From Plantago ovata (taxonomy: Eukaryota > Streptophyta > Magnoliopsida > Lamiales > Plantaginaceae), in assembly GCA_028274465.1 (NCBI GenBank), contig CM051456.1, positions 10,009,745-10,073,744 on the forward strand: 64,000 nt of DNA, in the 5' to 3' direction. The notes below the pieces were generated by a model. It ran no database searches. It worked only from the letters and a program-made list of their open reading frames with translations, and had not been told where the DNA came from. Position 1 is the first letter of the stretch, and every line of letters starts with the position of its first letter. The translations under genes were made by a program, and so were the position numbers. This document shows positions 60,905 through 64,000 of this stretch, piece after piece.

Positions 60905-61156
60905 TACTCCATCCGTTCCACCAGAAGTTTTCTAGTTTAACTTTTTTTCTGTCAACGGCTTTCAACTTTAACTACCGATTATTTTTAATTTATAATGATA
61001 AAGTATTTAACGAAATTATATTATGAAAATTTTATTATCATAATATAGTGTCGTTAAATACTTTATCATTATTATAGTTTAAGATTAATCGGAATTCAAA
61101 ATTGATTGTTGACATAAAAAAATCAAACTAGGAAGTTTTGGTGAAAGTGAGAGAGT
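60905..61156. mobile_element. Stowaway-like MITE
   Basis: The left end TACTCCATCCGTTCCACCAG pairs with the complement of the right end (ggtgaaagtgagagagtg) with mismatches. The next blocks pair well: gaagttttctagtttaac with the complement of caaactaggaagttttgg. A central inverted pair (aaatactttatcattat and complement) extends the hairpin. No ORF. Confidence 0.65.
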
Positions 61157-61321
61157 GAAATATCAGTATATTATTTGTTAATTTCTAATTTGGTTGGTGA
61201 AATAAGGTGACCATGAAACATGATGCAGTACTCTTCAACTCAATTATCTAACTCGCTCACTACAACTCCTCTTACTTTCTCATGATCTTTTCTTTTTGGT
61301 GGGAGGCAGCAGTGAGAATTT

Positions 61322-62205
61322 TTTAAATGGTGAATTACAAATTAGTGAAATTAGTGATGTTTCTAATAGTTTCTATTAAATTAGTGATACATGGACGATT
61401 TCCTACAAATTAGTATCTAAATATGCGAAGACTAAATTAACCATATCTATTTTAAGTAATTTATTTACTATATATACTAATATATATTATTAATTTTTAG
61501 TTTATTTATTAGATTTATACATGCATCCACAATTTAAATTCTACCTAATAATACATTTAAAATCATATCAACCTCCTTAAATATTGTTTTTTTCCGGCAA
61601 TTATTCTAATTCACCAAGCATCCAACCCAAATTACAAGCATTCTAACAATTGTCAAGCATCGACATCTTCTAATTTCAAGTATCATTCAATTTTCAAGCA
61701 TCCTAACAATTGATAATCATCTACATCTTCTAAATTCAAGCATCCTTAATTACAACTTGATAAGCATCAACATTTTTCAAATTGTAAACAAGCATCACCG
61801 GTAGCGCCACCGAAAGTATCATCGAAATTATGCGAATAAAGACGGTTAAGTGAGAGTGATGATGCATGATATTTTAATATGTATTTAACCGACTAAGATA
61901 TACATGAGATAGTGTGGTTATTCTTGAAAAAAATTTAGAAATTCTAATTAACCTTATTAATTAATTTGGCCTTAATGCTAATATGGAATATGGAGCTGAT
62001 GGTTGATCAATTTATGCTTATATGTTCTGATGATCGAATAAAATATATAATCTTTTTCTTTTAAAAAAATTAACCTTATTAATACTAAAATAAAATTAGG
62101 AGTATATTAATATTAAAATTAGGAGTATCACTAATTTGTAAGAAAGTATTTAGGTTACACTAATTTGATAGAAACTTTAAAAGTATCACTAATTTGTAAT
62201 TATTC
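61322..62205. mobile_element. Non-autonomous DNA transposon with caaattagtga inverted ends
   Basis: Left: gaattacaaattagtgaaat, then agtttctattaaattagtg. Right: actaatttgatagaaacttt, then atcactaatttgtaattatt, which is the complement in the same order. The interior is AT-rich with dispersed caagcatc words (61615-61795). No transposase ORF; superfamily undetermined. Confidence 0.5.
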
Positions 62206-62248
62206 CTTTTTCAAAACCTTGACCGAGCAATGCCACACAAACCAAAAC

Positions 62249-62935
62249 TGTAACGACCCGGATAGCAGTTAGTACGAATTTAAGCGTTTTAGCACAATCC
62301 AGGGCGAGGAAAGGAAGTTCGAACGTCTTCGACCGTTTGACCCAATTTTTATTCCTTCACTTAGCCCAATTTACTTTTTGAAGCAAGCCCATGAATTATC
62401 ACTTCGCTTTAGCCATTGCTAATTATCTTTAACCCAGTCCAAATTATAATTACCCTAGCTAATTAGATCTTCAAAGCCTACTTAATTTCCAGCAGATACG
62501 TTGCTTAATTCAGCCGATCATATAGCTACGTCGTCCCCCAATTTTCTTCCGTTAAGCAATAACTTGTCTATCTCTCTTTTTCCCCATTTATCAATGATAA
62601 AGCCTTTGTTAATTCTATCTTTTTGTTCTTATTCACCTTAACCGTTCAGAGCATTATGGAGGGTTTCCGAAGAAATACGTACGTTGGATTTACGTGGGGA
62701 GGGGCTGCTCAGCTCCTACCTATCTTTTTACGTTTGTTGTTCTCAAGGCAAGTTCCTTTACAATTTCACGTCTATGATTCAGGGTTGCCATATGTGCTAT
62801 ATTATTTGTACCTATGAAATATGATATATGATGGTGTGTAGTGTGTACCGTATGTATGTTCGGCAATGTTCTTGAAGTTGGAGTTTAGATTGATATATGT
62901 ATGTCTAGATTTCTCCGTGTGCTATGTTTGTGGCG
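62249..62935 (+). mobile_element. Candidate partial LTR (TGTAACGACCC start)
   Basis: TGTAACGACCCGGATAG is a start seen in plant Ty3 LTRs, and the orientation agrees with the broken Ty3 pol fragment at the right edge. No second LTR or clear CA end is visible, so the right border is a guess at the point where the palindrome cluster begins. Confidence 0.3.
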
Positions 62936-62938
62936 AAC

Positions 62939-63480
62939 TCTAGGGTACCCTACACCCACCTTCTCCCAAAAAAAAAACATTTTTTTTCATTAACATTATT
63001 TTCATCTTTTTCGAGAGGCATAAGTTTTTTGGTCCACGGGTGGCGTGGGGTACCCTACAACCCACCCCACCCCCCCCCAAAAAAAAAAAAAAAATTAAAA
63101 TTTTGCATTGACGTTATTTTCATTTTTTTTAGAGTGCATTAGTTTTTCGTCCTACAGGATAGGAGTGGTTGTAGGGTACCCTACCCTACAAGGCTACAAC
63201 CACCCCACTCATGGGCCGAAAAAACTTATATCCCTAAAAAAAGATGAACATAATGCTATACAGTCTAAAAAAACAAAAACAAAAACAAATTTTTTTTTCT
63301 TTGGGGGGGGGGGGGGGGTGTGGGCGGGTGGGTTGTAGGGTACCCTACAACCCACCCCACCCATGAGCCGAAAAACTTATGTCCCTCGGAAAAGATGTAA
63401 ATAACGACAATTCAAATTTAGAAAAAAAAATTTTTTGGTGCCCAACCCCCCCCCCCCCCCAAGATTTTTTGGAGAAGAAC
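62939..63480. repeat. Cluster of GTAGGGTACCCTAC palindromes with inverted flanking units
   Basis: Palindromes centred on GGTACC occur at 62941-62953, 63047-63060, 63171-63184 and 63335-63348. The last extends to perfect 11-base arms, and with mismatches further through gggtggg/cccaccc. Flanking words alternate in orientation: gaggcataagttttttggtc (63014 on) versus gccgaaaaacttatgtccct (63367 on). Homopolymer tracts of A, G and C separate the units, so base calls in these tracts may be unreliable. Confidence 0.8.
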
Positions 63481-63689
63481 GTGTAAGTTTTTTTTTTTTT
63501 TCCCTTTCCGGGTTCTATCTGGGTCGGGTGTGGTACTGGCCGGGTTTTGTGCAGGTTGGGTGTTGAATCATTGCGGGTGCTAATCCGCACCCATACATGT
63601 ACTTAATTTTTGTGTGCGGGTGAAGCGGGTAAAGAGTGGGTTTTAGCGGGTTCCCACCCGCTTACAAGCCTACACCAAGTAATCCATTT

Positions 63690-64000
63690 TCCTACCAGGT
63701 GGGGCGTAAAAGTGATCATCAGCCGACGACGTGTCATCATGACCTGTTATATGGAATCCCTGAAACCAAAGCCATCGGATTTATAGAAATTACATCACCT
63801 CAACCCCCCATCTGACCCAGACCATCCAGAGATGAAAGAGTTTGATGAATTCTAGATTGACCCAGACTTTCCAGATCACAAAGTTCTGATAGGGTCAAGG
63901 TTGAGACGAGAGTTGAGGGAACAATTGATCATATTTCTCAAGCTAATCATGACTGCTTTGCTTGGTCACATGCAAATATGACAAAGTCGATCCAGAGGTC
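63690..64000 (+). pseudogene. Ty3-type pol fragment (just before the reverse transcriptase), broken, runs off right edge
   Basis: The translation shows IDPDFPDHKVLIGSRLRREL, then after a frame change ANHDCFAWSHANMT, then after another VDPEV. This is the linker that precedes the RT domain in plant Ty3 polyproteins. Stops and at least two frame changes are present within 300 bases, so this is a decayed copy. Confidence 0.75.

Noticed and set aside
1..64000. CRISPR array, operons or bacterial mobile systems
   Set aside because: Genes have spliceosomal introns and plant families; the tandem repeats seen have no regular spacer structure.

Overview
This is a window of plant nuclear genome. Introns are GT-AG, the proteins are plant-specific families, and the intergenic DNA is AT-rich and full of plant transposon families: Stowaway-like MITEs, a Cassandra solo LTR, a tRNA-derived SINE, Mutator-like elements with long terminal inverted repeats, small non-autonomous LTR elements, and Copia and Ty3 elements. 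A core eudicot is the safest reading. I could not fix the family; an asterid (Lamiales) or Caryophyllales would both fit. All exon boundaries below were placed by eye from splice sites, reading phase and family similarity.

Layout. (1) About 0-8.4 kb, minus strand: 5' two thirds of an mRNA-capping enzyme gene running off the left edge. (2) 8.4-15 kb: intergenic MITEs, a Cassandra solo LTR and minisatellite-like repeats. (3) 15.1-15.6 kb, plus strand: a small intronless gene for a lysine-rich protein with one C-terminal membrane segment and no recognised family. (4) 15.8-21.3 kb, minus strand: a CYP98A (coumaroyl ester 3'-hydroxylase) cluster with two apparently intact genes and an exon-1 relic. 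The first gene has an extra 78-bp intron. (5) 21.5-23.4 kb: two tandem Helitron-like units, then a papain-like protease fragment. (6) 24.5-28.4 kb, minus strand: an intact six-exon non-A-type cytochrome P450. It is divergent, with a 493-bp gap, from (7) 28.9-34.8 kb, plus strand: an eleven-exon MAP65 microtubule bundler carrying a MITE and a complete miniature LTR element in its introns. (8) 36.4-38.1 kb, minus strand: a WAT1-related EamA transporter. (9) 38.2-52.9 kb: gene-poor, repeat-rich DNA with a Mutator-like MITE with perfect 9-bp target duplication, a related second element, a SINE, a 1.55-kb non-autonomous LTR element and degraded RNase H sequence. (10) 52.9-58.6 kb: a young but broken Copia element with two LTRs of nearly equal length. 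(11) 58.6-64 kb: possible exons of an unidentified gene, more MITEs, a palindrome cluster, and a broken Ty3 pol fragment at the edge.

The genes do not form a pathway cluster. CYP98A (monolignol and phenolic ester hydroxylation), MAP65 (cortical and phragmoplast microtubules) and WAT1-like transport (vacuolar or auxin transport, secondary walls) all touch cell-wall biology, but this looks like coincidence. The observations most worth following are the orphan membrane-tailed gene, the CYP98A intron difference, the Mutator-like family with a GAGCTCC-type hairpin core, the two precisely delimited miniature LTR elements, and the basic tail encoded by the Copia LTR.
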